20,089 nt of DNA from a virus. The DNA lies in the IMG/VR virus record IMGVR_UViG_3300028608_000917, positions 1 through 20,089 of that record; one strand, written 5' to 3'. Shown here piece by piece: positions 8,297 to 14,546 of this stretch. The position numbers and the translations under genes were made by a program. Below the pieces are notes generated by a model, which worked only from the letters and a program-made list of their open reading frames with translations, was not told the origin of the DNA and made no database searches. The number at the start of each line of letters is the position of its first letter. Position 1 is the stretch's first letter.

Positions 8297-9052
8297 TCAG
8301 CCGCGGGGTGGCTGCCCGTACACGCTCACCCACCGGTCGCCGCGCATCACGATGTCCGCCGTCTCGACGGCGCGGCCGGTGGCCTGGTCGTAGTAGGTCC
8401 GCTCGATGGCGAGGACCGGGCCGGGCGGGGTCATGCCGAGGGACTGTGCCTCCGCGCGGGTGGCGAGCCGGGCGCGGACCCGCTCGACGGGATCGCCGAC
8501 CTCGATGGAGAGGACCCGCATACGGGCGGCCACGCCGACGCCGGCGTAGGGGCCGACCTCGGGCAGTGCGACCAGGGAGGAGCCAGTCACCTCGAGCGGC
8601 TCCCACGACTCGGCCAGCTGCACCGGCTGCTCGTCGGCCAGGTACGTGTACGAGGTGTGCATGACGGCTGCGCCTGGCTGGATACCCAGGCGCGCGGCGA
8701 CCGACTCGCTGGCCTTCTCCGTGGTGGAGTCGTGCCGCCACGTGCCGACCGCGCCCTGCTTGGCGGCGCCCTCGGCGAACGGGCTGTCCTCGCTGCGGCG
8801 CCGGTGCTGGCGGACGAGGAGCTCGGGTGTCTCCTGGCTGCGGACGTAGTGGCCGGCCCCGTGGCGGGAGACGACCAGGCCGTCGTCGACGAGCACCTTG
8901 TAGGCGCCGGTGGCGATGGAGTTGCTGCCGCCGTACTGGGCGGAGATCTCGGCGACGGACGGCAGGCGGGTGCCGGGTGGGAGTTCGCCGGATTCGATCC
9001 GTGCGCGGAGTTCCTCGGCGACCCGCAGGTACAGCGGCGGCTCCGTGCTCAC
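8297..9052 (-). CDS. GntR family (HutC/UTRA type) transcriptional regulator
   Basis: The 251-residue product has an N-terminal winged helix at about residues 5-72 (YLRVAEELRARIESGELPPG, then RLPSVAEISAQYG and LVSRHGAGHYV), the classic GntR DNA-binding domain. A UTRA ligand-binding domain follows from about residue 95 to the end, with the typical RVRARLATRAEA and ERTYYDQATGRAVE elements. The GTG start at 9052 is preceded on its strand by GGGAGGG. It is divergent from three small genes, with palindromic operators between. The arrangement recalls KorSA-type regulators of actinobacterial integrating elements, which repress a neighbouring transfer or replication gene. In this phage it could control the divergent small genes and itself. 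The ligand is unknown. Confidence 0.88.
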   Translation of the reverse strand: MSTEPPLYLRVAEELRARIESGELPPGTRLPSVAEISAQYGGSNSIATGAYKVLVDDGLVVSRHGAGHYVRSQETPELLVRQHRRRSEDSPFAEGAAKQGAVGTWRHDSTTEKASESVAARLGIQPGAAVMHTSYTYLADEQPVQLAESWEPLEVTGSSLVALPEVGPYAGVGVAARMRVLSIEVGDPVERVRARLATRAEAQSLGMTPPGPVLAIERTYYDQATGRAVETADIVMRGDRWVSVYGQPPRG

Positions 9053-9080
9053 TGTCCGCCCTCCCTCATGTGACTTGCGT

Positions 9081-9139
9081 GACAGAGTAGCCAGCGCCCC
9101 GCTACTCTCGTGCGAGAGTCAGTCTCTCGCATGAGAGCG
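9081..9139. promoter_or_regulatory. Divergent promoter and candidate GntR operators
   Basis: Two 14-bp palindromes lie 19 bp apart centre to centre: CTCTCGTGCGAGAG (9107-9120) and CTCTCGCATGAGAG (9126-9139). A further inverted repeat pairs AGAGTAGC (9086-9093) with GCTACTCT (9103-9110). For the + strand a plausible promoter is GTGACA (9081-9086), an 18-bp spacer and TACTCT (9105-9110). This puts the start point inside the first palindrome, so a bound regulator would block it. GntR proteins bind such palindromes; the specific pairing with the adjacent gene is inferred. Confidence 0.6.
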
Positions 9140-9150
9140 GGTATTTCGCC

Positions 9151-9393
9151 ATGCCTACCAGCCGTGCCACCGCATTACGAGAGGCCCTCGAGGAAGCCCT
9201 CGACGGGCAGCCGGTGCGCCTCACCCCCCGCCAGCACGGCACCCGCGTCACTGCGGCCGCGCCCGAGCCGGCGGACTGGGACCGGTGGCGCCGGGTCATC
9301 GCCGTACTTCAGAGCGCGGACGACTGGGGCAGCAGCAGCGGGGGCGGAGCACCCGAGATCTGGGCCGAGATCAAAGACGAGGTGAGCCCGTGA
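9151..9393 (+). CDS. Small hypothetical protein, first gene of GntR-divergent operon
   Basis: The 80-residue protein begins at ATG 9151, 11 bases downstream of the second palindrome, with no clear ribosome-binding site. It has a helical, charged N-terminus (ATALREALEEALDGQP), then a TPRQHGTRVTAAAPE segment and a DWDRWRRVIAVLQSADDWG segment rich in aromatic residues. There is no membrane helix or metal motif. Its stop overlaps the next start by one base, so the three genes form one unit, presumably controlled by the divergent GntR protein. The function is not recognised. Confidence 0.6.
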   Translation: MPTSRATALREALEEALDGQPVRLTPRQHGTRVTAAAPEPADWDRWRRVIAVLQSADDWGSSSGGGAPEIWAEIKDEVSP

Positions 9394-9593
9394 TGCAGCT
9401 CGACAGCACCCAGCCAGCCGAGCCGGACCAGCAGCCGGCCGTCCTCCGGTCCGTCGGCATCGCCCGGTGCGCGTGGCACCAGGGCTTCAGTGCGACGGCC
9501 CGCCTGGTCCGGGACGCCGAGGGCGCCCTGCACTTCGCATGCTTCTCGTGCCGCGAGGCCTACGACCTCAAGCCCGTCGCGGACCAGCCGTGA
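9393..9593 (+). CDS. Small zinc-knuckle protein
   Basis: ATG 9393 overlaps the preceding stop (TGATG), giving 66 residues. C26-x2-H29 and C50-x2-C53 form a plausible single zinc site separated by a short beta-hairpin region. The rest is polar and partly disordered (DSTQPAEPDQQP). Small Cys/His-knuckle proteins are common in actinobacteriophage accessory operons and may bind nucleic acid or protein. No specific family is recognised. Tight overlap on both sides supports expression with its neighbours. Confidence 0.6.
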   Translation: MQLDSTQPAEPDQQPAVLRSVGIARCAWHQGFSATARLVRDAEGALHFACFSCREAYDLKPVADQP

Positions 9594-9901
9594 ACCCCGC
9601 CTTCGTCCAGCCCGTCGAGATGCTGCCGATGCCGAAGGCCGACACCCTCACCGAGGGCCAGCTCGACGGGAAGGTGTGCGTCTGGTGCGGTGTCCGGCCG
9701 CGCGAGCCGCTGCACCTGGGCCCACGCCTCAGCGTCCTCGCTGGGCGGCTGCACCGCTGGCTGCCCATCGCTCACCGCCGTTGCGCGGCAGAGAAGGCCG
9801 GCAAGACCTACGAGCTGCACCGGCGGACGTGCGCGCGCTGCGCCCCCCGGGACTACTGCCCTGACGCGGTCGCCCTGTACGAGCTGTCGCAGACCGCCTG
9901 A
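9590..9901 (+). CDS. Small Cys/His-rich protein
   Basis: GTG 9590 overlaps the previous stop as GTGA, giving 103 residues; ATG 9620 is an alternative start. Metal-binding candidates are C30 and C33 (CVWCG), H62 and C65 (HRRC), and C81, C84 and C90 (CARCAPRDYC). Together these could make two zinc sites, which suggests a nucleic-acid- or protein-binding role. It is the last gene of the three-gene unit and is followed four bases later by a strong double hairpin. The function is not recognised. Confidence 0.6.
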   Translation: MNPAFVQPVEMLPMPKADTLTEGQLDGKVCVWCGVRPREPLHLGPRLSVLAGRLHRWLPIAHRRCAAEKAGKTYELHRRTCARCAPRDYCPDAVALYELSQTA

Positions 9902-9904
9902 TCG

Positions 9905-9944
9905 ACCGCCCGCCCCGCACCCCGTGCCGTTGGGGGCGGGCGGT
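9905..9944 (+). terminator. Terminator after the small-gene operon, first hairpin
   Basis: ACCGCCCGCCCC (9905-9916) pairs perfectly over 12 bases with GGGGCGGGCGGT (9933-9944), followed by TTCC. It begins three bases after the last stop codon of the operon. Confidence 0.8.
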
Positions 9945-9947
9945 TCC

Positions 9948-9987
9948 GCGGCCCCGGCCGGCGCCCCCCGTCGCCGACCGGGGCCGC
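9948..9987 (+). terminator. Second, back-to-back terminator hairpin
   Basis: GCGGCCCCGG (9948-9957) pairs with CCGGGGCCGC (9978-9987). An inner CGGCG/CGCCG stem closes an eight-base loop, and TTT follows. With the preceding hairpin it isolates the GntR module from the integrase region. The gene-free stretch 9902-10160 otherwise holds a palindrome at 10068-10083 and the candidate att site. Confidence 0.8.
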
Positions 9988-10105
9988 TTTCCGCGCTCAC
10001 CTTGGATTCGAAGGCGATCACGCGCGGACCTGAATCCAGCCACAAACATGCAGGTCAGAGGCATGGTTCCTCGCCAGCGAGGACCCTTCCAGTCGTGATC
10101 CTTTG

Positions 10106-10159
10106 AGTGGTGTTGCAGCCGTAGATTCGGGTTCCCGAACCCCAGACAAAGACACCACT
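10106..10159. other. Candidate attP site of the serine integrase
   Basis: AGTGGTGT (10106-10113) and ACACCACT (10152-10159) are perfect inverted arms. TTCGGG (10126-10131) and CCCGAA (10134-10139) are perfect inverted inner arms. Both pairs share one centre, the TT at 10132-10133. The 54-bp length, partial symmetry, central dinucleotide and position directly upstream of the integrase start match attP sites of large serine integrases (phiC31, TG1 type). Function is inferred, not shown. A regulatory palindrome is the main alternative. Confidence 0.6.
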
Positions 10160-10160
10160 G

Positions 10161-11666
10161 GTGAGCCACACTCAGGACATGAAGACCACCCAGTCGGCGG
10201 GCGGCCGGACGCGCGCCGTCATCTACTGCCGCATCAGCCAGGACCGCACCGGAGCCGGCCTCGGCGTCGACCGCCAGCGCGAGGACTGCGAAGCCCTCGC
10301 CACCAGCCAGGGCTGGGACGTCGTCGAGACCTACGTCGACAACGACATCTCGGCCTACAGCGGCAAGAAGCGCCCCGGCTACCGGCAGATGCTCGCCGAC
10401 CTCAACGAGGGCAAGGCCACCGTCGTCATCGCCTGGCACACCGACCGGCTGCACCGCTCGCCGACCGAGCTGGAGGAGTACATCAACCTGTCCGACCGGC
10501 GCGGCATCTCGACGCACACGGTGCAGGCCGGGACCGTCGACCTCGCCACACCGTCCGGCCGGATGACCGCCCGGATCCTCGGCGCCGTCGCCCGCCAGGA
10601 GTCCGAGCACAAGGGTGAGCGCGTCGCCCGGGCGCGCCGGCAGAAGGCCCTCAACGGTGACTGGATGGGCGGCATCCGCCCGTTCGGCTGGGGCCTACCC
10701 ACCGGCGAGACGAAGAAGCGGGTCGACCGCAAGACGGGCGAGGAGGTCGAGGAGCCGGAGCTGGACATGCTGAAAGCCGTGCCCGAAGAGGCCGAGGCAC
10801 TGCGGTACTGGACCGACGAGATCCTGTCCGGCGGATCGATCCGGTCACTCGTGCGCTGGTGCGCGGACAAGGGGATCACCACGACGCGCGGGAACCCGGT
10901 CACCCACACCGACATGCGCGACATGCTGCTGCGCCCGAGGAACGCCGGAATCGCCGTCTACAGGGGCGAGGAGGTCGGCCGGGGCAGGTGGGACCAGATC
11001 GTCGAGGAAACGAAGTACAGGGCCGTCGTGGCGATCCTGAGGGACCCGTCACGGACGACGACACCGGGAGCGACGCCGAAGTGGCTGGGCTCGCTGCTGT
11101 ACCGGTGCGGCCGGGGCGCGTGCACCCGCTTCGTGTACGCGACCCAGTCCGGCGGCCGCAGCTACCCGTCGTACCGGTGCCAGGACGGGCACGGCGGCGG
11201 CCGGCGCGCCGAGGTGGTGGACCAGTACGTCGAGGACACGATCGTCGAGCGGCTGTCACGGGACGACGCGCACGAGCTGCTGGAGCCGGTGCCGGACGGC
11301 GTCGACGTGGCCGCGCTCCAGGCGGAAGCCGAGGGGATCCGCGGCCGGATGCGGGACCTGGGCGGCCTGTTCGGTGCCGGGCAGATCGACATGGTCGCGT
11401 TCACCGAAGGCACGGACACGGCGCGCGCGCAGCTGGAGGGCGTGATGTCACAGCTGGCTCGGGCGGCGACGGTGGATCCGCTCGTCAGCCTGGTGGGGGC
11501 GCCGGATGTACGTAAGGCGTGGCGCGGGATGGAGCTGGACCGGCAGCGGGTGGTGCTGCGGTCACTGGTCGAGGTGACCCTGAAGACCCCGCGCCCGGGC
11601 CGCATGCCGGACGGCGGATACTTCGACTACGACGCCGTGGTTTTCAAGTGGGTGCGAGGCAAGTGA
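10161..11666 (+). CDS. int: Large serine recombinase, phage integrase
   Basis: The 501-residue protein catalyses attP x attB recombination through a phosphoserine link. The resolvase-type catalytic domain covers about residues 16-165, with nucleophile S26 in VIYCRISQD and conserved arginines in DRQREDC and TDRLHRSP. A recombinase domain follows (about 190-300; GWMGGIRPFGWG-like segment, GGSIRSLVRW, TRGNPVTHTDMRDML). The zinc ribbon has C316, C321, C340 and H344. A coiled-coil-like stretch spans about 383-436, inserted where these enzymes control synapsis. Two starts are possible: GTG 10161, used here, and ATG 10179. Neither has a clear ribosome-binding site. A candidate att palindrome ends one base before GTG 10161. 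The downstream neighbour converges nine bases away. No recombination directionality factor could be identified. Confidence 0.95.
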   Translation: MSHTQDMKTTQSAGGRTRAVIYCRISQDRTGAGLGVDRQREDCEALATSQGWDVVETYVDNDISAYSGKKRPGYRQMLADLNEGKATVVIAWHTDRLHRSPTELEEYINLSDRRGISTHTVQAGTVDLATPSGRMTARILGAVARQESEHKGERVARARRQKALNGDWMGGIRPFGWGLPTGETKKRVDRKTGEEVEEPELDMLKAVPEEAEALRYWTDEILSGGSIRSLVRWCADKGITTTRGNPVTHTDMRDMLLRPRNAGIAVYRGEEVGRGRWDQIVEETKYRAVVAILRDPSRTTTPGATPKWLGSLLYRCGRGACTRFVYATQSGGRSYPSYRCQDGHGGGRRAEVVDQYVEDTIVERLSRDDAHELLEPVPDGVDVAALQAEAEGIRGRMRDLGGLFGAGQIDMVAFTEGTDTARAQLEGVMSQLARAATVDPLVSLVGAPDVRKAWRGMELDRQRVVLRSLVEVTLKTPRPGRMPDGGYFDYDAVVFKWVRGK

Positions 11667-11675
11667 CCTGATTCT

Positions 11676-12509
11676 CTACGGCTCGCTCACTGTCTGCTTC
11701 TCAAACTCATCAAGATCCTTGTACGTCTGAAGGACCCTCTGGAGACTGGCCTTCTGGTCCGGATCCGTCTCACGGTTGATCTGATCCTCTAGCTGGCTTT
11801 CCTGCCCTGGAGGCGGAAGAAAGTTCTTCCGCCTCGCACTGGCTACCCACTTGGCTGCTGTTGAGTGCGGTGCGCTGAAATGGTTAGCCACCTCCCGGGT
11901 AGGTGGCGACCCAAGCTTGTCGGCGGCGAGGTAGACGACGGCCACCTGGCGCAAGAAGTCGTCGGTGATCCGGTTTCGCTTGCGCTTGGGCGACGGGGCA
12001 GCATGCTGATCGCGCACGGCGTAAGCCTCGGCCGTGTGATCCCGCAGTTTCTCCACCCACCGCATTGCGGCACTAGGTCGAGTCTCGTAGGCAACCACCG
12101 ATCGGACGCCGTGAGCGGGCTCCATGTCCTCGTCAGGCCTGCGCTCCTCCTCCATAAAGGCGGCAAGGTACCGAGTCATGAGCGCCACGCCCATCTGCTT
12201 CCACCGCCTTGCAGGCACAACCTTTCGGAACTTCTCGTAGGCGACCGGCAGGTCTACTCCAGCACTGCGCGCCTCTGTGAGCGTCAGCTCACCCTCGAAG
12301 ACCTGGAAGTGGAGAAACAGCGCGAAGTCATCGTCGCCCGGCCACTCGGCACTCCACATGCCGATCGTTCCCACCGCCAGGTGAAAGAACTCCGGGAGCA
12401 GAACCGTTCCGACTTGCACGAGGTCAGGCAGTTCATCGATGTCATCTGGGGAGAACCACGGGTGCACCGAGTAGTGCCATCCCGATGGGGGGTTCAGGTA
12501 ATCGTCCAC
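11676..12509 (-). CDS. HTH protein, candidate immunity repressor
   Basis: With GTG 12509 as start the product is 277 residues. This start has AGGA seven bases upstream; ATG 12539 is the alternative and the open frame continues to 12845 without support. The C-terminal part holds a basic patch (SPKRKRNR) and a helix-turn-helix at about residues 178-231 (FLRQVAVVYLAADKLGSPPT, then REVANHFSAPHSTAAKWVASA). An acidic helical tail follows. The N-terminal part is unrecognised. The gene lies next to the integrase and is divergent from an Xre-type gene with an inverted operator pair between them, the usual layout of a phage immunity switch. G+C is clearly lower than in neighbours: three 60-base lines counted 31, 35 and 37 G+C against 45 in the integrase. 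This suggests separate acquisition. The repressor role is inferred. Confidence 0.65.
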   Translation of the reverse strand: MDDYLNPPSGWHYSVHPWFSPDDIDELPDLVQVGTVLLPEFFHLAVGTIGMWSAEWPGDDDFALFLHFQVFEGELTLTEARSAGVDLPVAYEKFRKVVPARRWKQMGVALMTRYLAAFMEEERRPDEDMEPAHGVRSVVAYETRPSAAMRWVEKLRDHTAEAYAVRDQHAAPSPKRKRNRITDDFLRQVAVVYLAADKLGSPPTREVANHFSAPHSTAAKWVASARRKNFLPPPGQESQLEDQINRETDPDQKASLQRVLQTYKDLDEFEKQTVSEP

Positions 12510-12561
12510 GCCCTCATCCTGCCCGCATCGGCAAGACATTGGCAAGAGCAAGGGCACCCTT

Positions 12562-12616
12562 ACCCTAGCCACTCCCTCCCCACTGGTGGACTTAATGGCA
12601 AGGCTGTGGCTAGGGT
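12562..12616. promoter_or_regulatory. Divergent promoter with 11-bp inverted operator pair
   Basis: ACCCTAGCCAC (12562-12572) and GTGGCTAGGGT (12606-12616) are perfect inverted copies 33 bp apart. Each copy carries TAGGGT, a plausible -10 element, pointing outward on its strand. For the + strand, TGGACT (12587-12592) with 18 bp spacing could be the -35. The predicted + start is at or near the A of ATG 12624, so the Xre mRNA may be leaderless. Operators that contain the -10 of both divergent genes fit mutual repression. Confidence 0.6.
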
Positions 12617-12623
12617 GTGAGCC

Positions 12624-12878
12624 ATGGCAAAAGTGCAAGCGCTGCGCCTCGCTAGCGTGCGCTCGGCCCTGAGAAGTGGGGAAGCCGAGCGCCTGCGAGT
12701 AGCAGCACAGCTCTCGATCAGCGAAGTTGCCCAGGCCTGCGGCGTGGATCAATCCACCGTGTGGCGCTGGGAGCGCGGAGTGCGCAAGCCCCGCGGCGAT
12801 GCAGCTCTCGCCTATGGCGAGCTGCTCGAGTCCCTTCGTCAGCAATCCTCGTCACCCGACGAGAGGGAAACGGCGTAG
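12624..12878 (+). CDS. Xre-type helix-turn-helix regulator (Cro-like position)
   Basis: The 84-residue protein carries one helix-turn-helix at about residues 27-70: LSISEVAQACGVDQSTVWRW, then ERGVRKPRGDAAL, the Xre/HTH_3 pattern. Its N-terminus is basic. It is divergent from the candidate repressor and opens the rightward early region, so a Cro-like or excision-control role is plausible but unproven. ATG 12624 lacks a ribosome-binding site (GTGTGAGCC upstream), which fits leaderless translation from the predicted promoter. Two hairpins follow the stop. Confidence 0.75.
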   Translation: MAKVQALRLASVRSALRSGEAERLRVAAQLSISEVAQACGVDQSTVWRWERGVRKPRGDAALAYGELLESLRQQSSSPDERETA

Positions 12879-12915
12879 CTGTGGCAAGGCCACGGGCTAC
12901 CCATGACGGCGCCGG

Positions 12916-12979
12916 TCCCGCGTGCGAGGCGGGATCGGCTGCCTGAAACGACGAAGAGGCCGCGTGCGAGGCGGCCTCT
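12916..12979 (+). terminator. Tandem hairpins with identical loops
   Basis: TCCCGC (12916-12921) pairs with GCGGGA (12929-12934), and AGAGGCCGC (12955-12963) pairs with GCGGCCTCT (12971-12979). Both hairpins close the same seven-base loop, GTGCGAG. No U tract follows. They lie in the 150-base gap between the Xre gene and the early operon and could be a weak terminator, an RNA-processing element or a protein-binding RNA. Confidence 0.5.
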
Positions 12980-13028
12980 CCAGTCGAGCAATCCGCACCT
13001 ACCAGCAAGTAGAGATCGGAACAGCTCT

Positions 13029-13358
13029 ATGAACAAGCAAACCACGGCAACGGCGCCGTCGGCCAGATCGACCATCAGCGAGAGCCCTGAGATGCAGGCC
13101 CGCATCGAGCGGGACGTCGACCGCATCATGGCCGCCATCACCGACCCCATCGCCGCTTTCCAGGCGCTCACCGCCGGCCTGCATGTCGAGGAGTGGGACA
13201 CCGCCTCCCTCGACGAGAACCTCCGCGACAAGTTCGTAGCCTTCTACCTGGAGCGCAAGGACGGCACCCGCCTCCTCGTCGTCCCTGTCGGCCAGGACCC
13301 CGCCGTCCGGCTCCACGCCGTCCGCGCCCTCCTCGCTCACCCGGGGGTGACGGCATGA
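13029..13358 (+). CDS. Hypothetical early protein
   Basis: ATG 13029 gives 109 residues. The open frame extends upstream to 12903, but that part covers the tandem hairpins and reads as Arg/Pro-rich junk, so the inner start is preferred; its ribosome-binding site is weak (CGGAAC). The product is acidic and helical in its middle (MQARIERDVDRIMAAITDPI) with a C-terminal FYLERKDGTRLLVVPVGQDP strand segment. There is no metal or membrane motif. It is the first gene of the tightly packed early operon, overlapping the next gene by four bases. The function is not recognised. Confidence 0.6.
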   Translation: MNKQTTATAPSARSTISESPEMQARIERDVDRIMAAITDPIAAFQALTAGLHVEEWDTASLDENLRDKFVAFYLERKDGTRLLVVPVGQDPAVRLHAVRALLAHPGVTA

Positions 13359-13747
13359 CGACCGCCGTCGACACCGAGCAGCGCATCACGACCGTGGCTG
13401 GCGCCCTGTGCGTGGCCAACGCCGTGTACGCCGAGGCCCTCACGATGCCCAACCCGGCCGCGACCCTCGACAACATCTGCGACGTCCTGCCTGAGGTCCT
13501 GCCGCAGGTGATCGGCATCCTCAGGACCACCCCGGAACTGACCAAGCTGCTGACCGACGACGTCACCGACCGCCTCTGGGCGTACACCGCCGTCGAGCAC
13601 GCCCGCGCTGAGGCGGGCGAGGGCTACGGCTACGTCTTCGACCTGCTAGTAGAAGCGCTGAAGAAGGGCGCGGACCCGCACGTCATGAGGAAGACCGCCC
13701 TCGACGTGCCCCGGCGGATCCGTGAACTCGCAGAGGCGGCCTCGTGA
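13355..13747 (+). CDS. Hypothetical early protein, helical
   Basis: The ATGA overlap with the preceding stop fixes the start; the product is 130 residues. It is mostly helical and acidic (NICDVLPEVLPQVIGILRTT, then PELTKLLTDDVTDRLWAYTA) with no cysteine pairs and no clear membrane segment. It may be a small helical-bundle accessory protein. No family is recognised. Four-base overlaps on both ends mean coupled translation with its neighbours. Confidence 0.6.
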   Translation: MTTAVDTEQRITTVAGALCVANAVYAEALTMPNPAATLDNICDVLPEVLPQVIGILRTTPELTKLLTDDVTDRLWAYTAVEHARAEAGEGYGYVFDLLVEALKKGADPHVMRKTALDVPRRIRELAEAAS

Positions 13748-13980
13748 CCGCCTCGCAGAACACCGTGCTGGCCGGGGGTGTGCAGCTCGTGGACACCCCC
13801 GGCCGCCCGGCCCAACCCGACCGCCCCCGGCGCTTCGAGGACGACGCCCGCAACGACGCCTACTGGGCGCGGATCGTCGCCTGTGTGGACTCCGCGCCGC
13901 CCTTGGACGCCGAGCAGCGAGCCGTGATCAGGACGGCGTTCTCCACCGTCACAACCAACGCTCGGGAGGCGGCGGCATGA
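13744..13980 (+). CDS. Small hypothetical early protein
   Basis: The GTGA overlap at 13744 gives a 78-residue product. The first third is Pro-rich and likely disordered (DTPGRPAQPDRPRR). The rest is helical: ARNDAYWARIVACVDSAPPL, then DAEQRAVIRTAFSTVT. The second half resembles short conserved segments common in Streptomyces phage and element proteins, but no function can be named. It overlaps the next gene by four bases (ATGA). Confidence 0.55.
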   Translation: MTASQNTVLAGGVQLVDTPGRPAQPDRPRRFEDDARNDAYWARIVACVDSAPPLDAEQRAVIRTAFSTVTTNAREAAA

Positions 13981-14546
13981 CCGACCCGATCACCACGTTC
14001 TCCGGAGCCCACCCGTACCGGCCCCAGTGCGTTGTCACCGCGGCCCGGGAGGTCTTCGAGAAGGTCTTCGAGAAGAGCCTGCACGTCGCGATCCCCGAGC
14101 TGGCCGTCAAGGTCGCCGAGGTCATCACCACCGACGTCAGCAAGGGCCGGTGCCCCCGCTGCCACGACCCGCTCTACCCAGACGTGAAGCCCGGGAACTG
14201 GAAGCCGGCCGGGACCCGAGCCCTGCCCTGTCGGTGCCTGCCCGTCTGCGAGACCTGCGCTTCCTGGATCGAGCCGATCATCGGGACCAACCCGGTCACG
14301 GCCTGGCCCACCGACACGGATCTCGACGACGACGGCGAGGAGACGCGCAAGGAGCACGAGCACGAGCGCGTCATGCGGCTGAAGGCACAAGCCGAGACCG
14401 CGGTTCTGGAGGCCGGGCCCGGCGGTCTGGTCCTCGTAACCACCGAGGGTGTGGCCCCGGTCGTCGTCCAGCCTCGTCCGCATCCGGGCGGCTGGCTGGA
14501 GTTCGGCTACGACGACACCGACGACCAGCGGGAGCGCACGTCATGA
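13977..14546 (+). CDS. Early protein with Cys-rich zinc-binding region
   Basis: ATG 13977 overlaps the preceding stop (ATGA) and gives 189 residues. A helical N-terminus (REVFEKVFEKSLHVAIPELA) is followed by a metal-binding stretch with C59-x2-C62, C85-x-C87 and C91-x2-C94. That number of cysteines could hold one or two zincs. An acidic linker (TDTDLDDDGEETRKEHEHE) and a C-terminal beta-rich part follow. A nucleic-acid- or protein-binding role is possible; no named family is recognised. Confidence 0.6.
   Translation: MTDPITTFSGAHPYRPQCVVTAAREVFEKVFEKSLHVAIPELAVKVAEVITTDVSKGRCPRCHDPLYPDVKPGNWKPAGTRALPCRCLPVCETCASWIEPIIGTNPVTAWPTDTDLDDDGEETRKEHEHERVMRLKAQAETAVLEAGPGGLVLVTTEGVAPVVVQPRPHPGGWLEFGYDDTDDQRERTS

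Noticed and set aside
6939-8741. 600-residue - strand open frame spanning the lysis genes
   Set aside because: It runs through a strong terminator and opposite three recognisable lysis genes; the product is Arg/Ala/Gly-rich and resembles no family.
10124-10142. Possible tRNA T-arm (GGGTTCCCGAACCCC) before the integrase
   Set aside because: The loop size and flanks do not fit a T-arm, and no acceptor, D or anticodon arms could be built around it. The symmetric att-site reading explains it better.
12510-12845. N-terminal extension of the candidate repressor up to 12845
   Set aside because: It overlaps the Xre gene and the operator region on the opposite strand and has no ribosome-binding site; GTG 12509 has one.
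12903-13028. Upstream extension of the first early-operon gene
   Set aside because: The extension covers two hairpins and encodes an Arg/Pro-rich segment unlike the rest of the protein; ATG 13029 is preferred.
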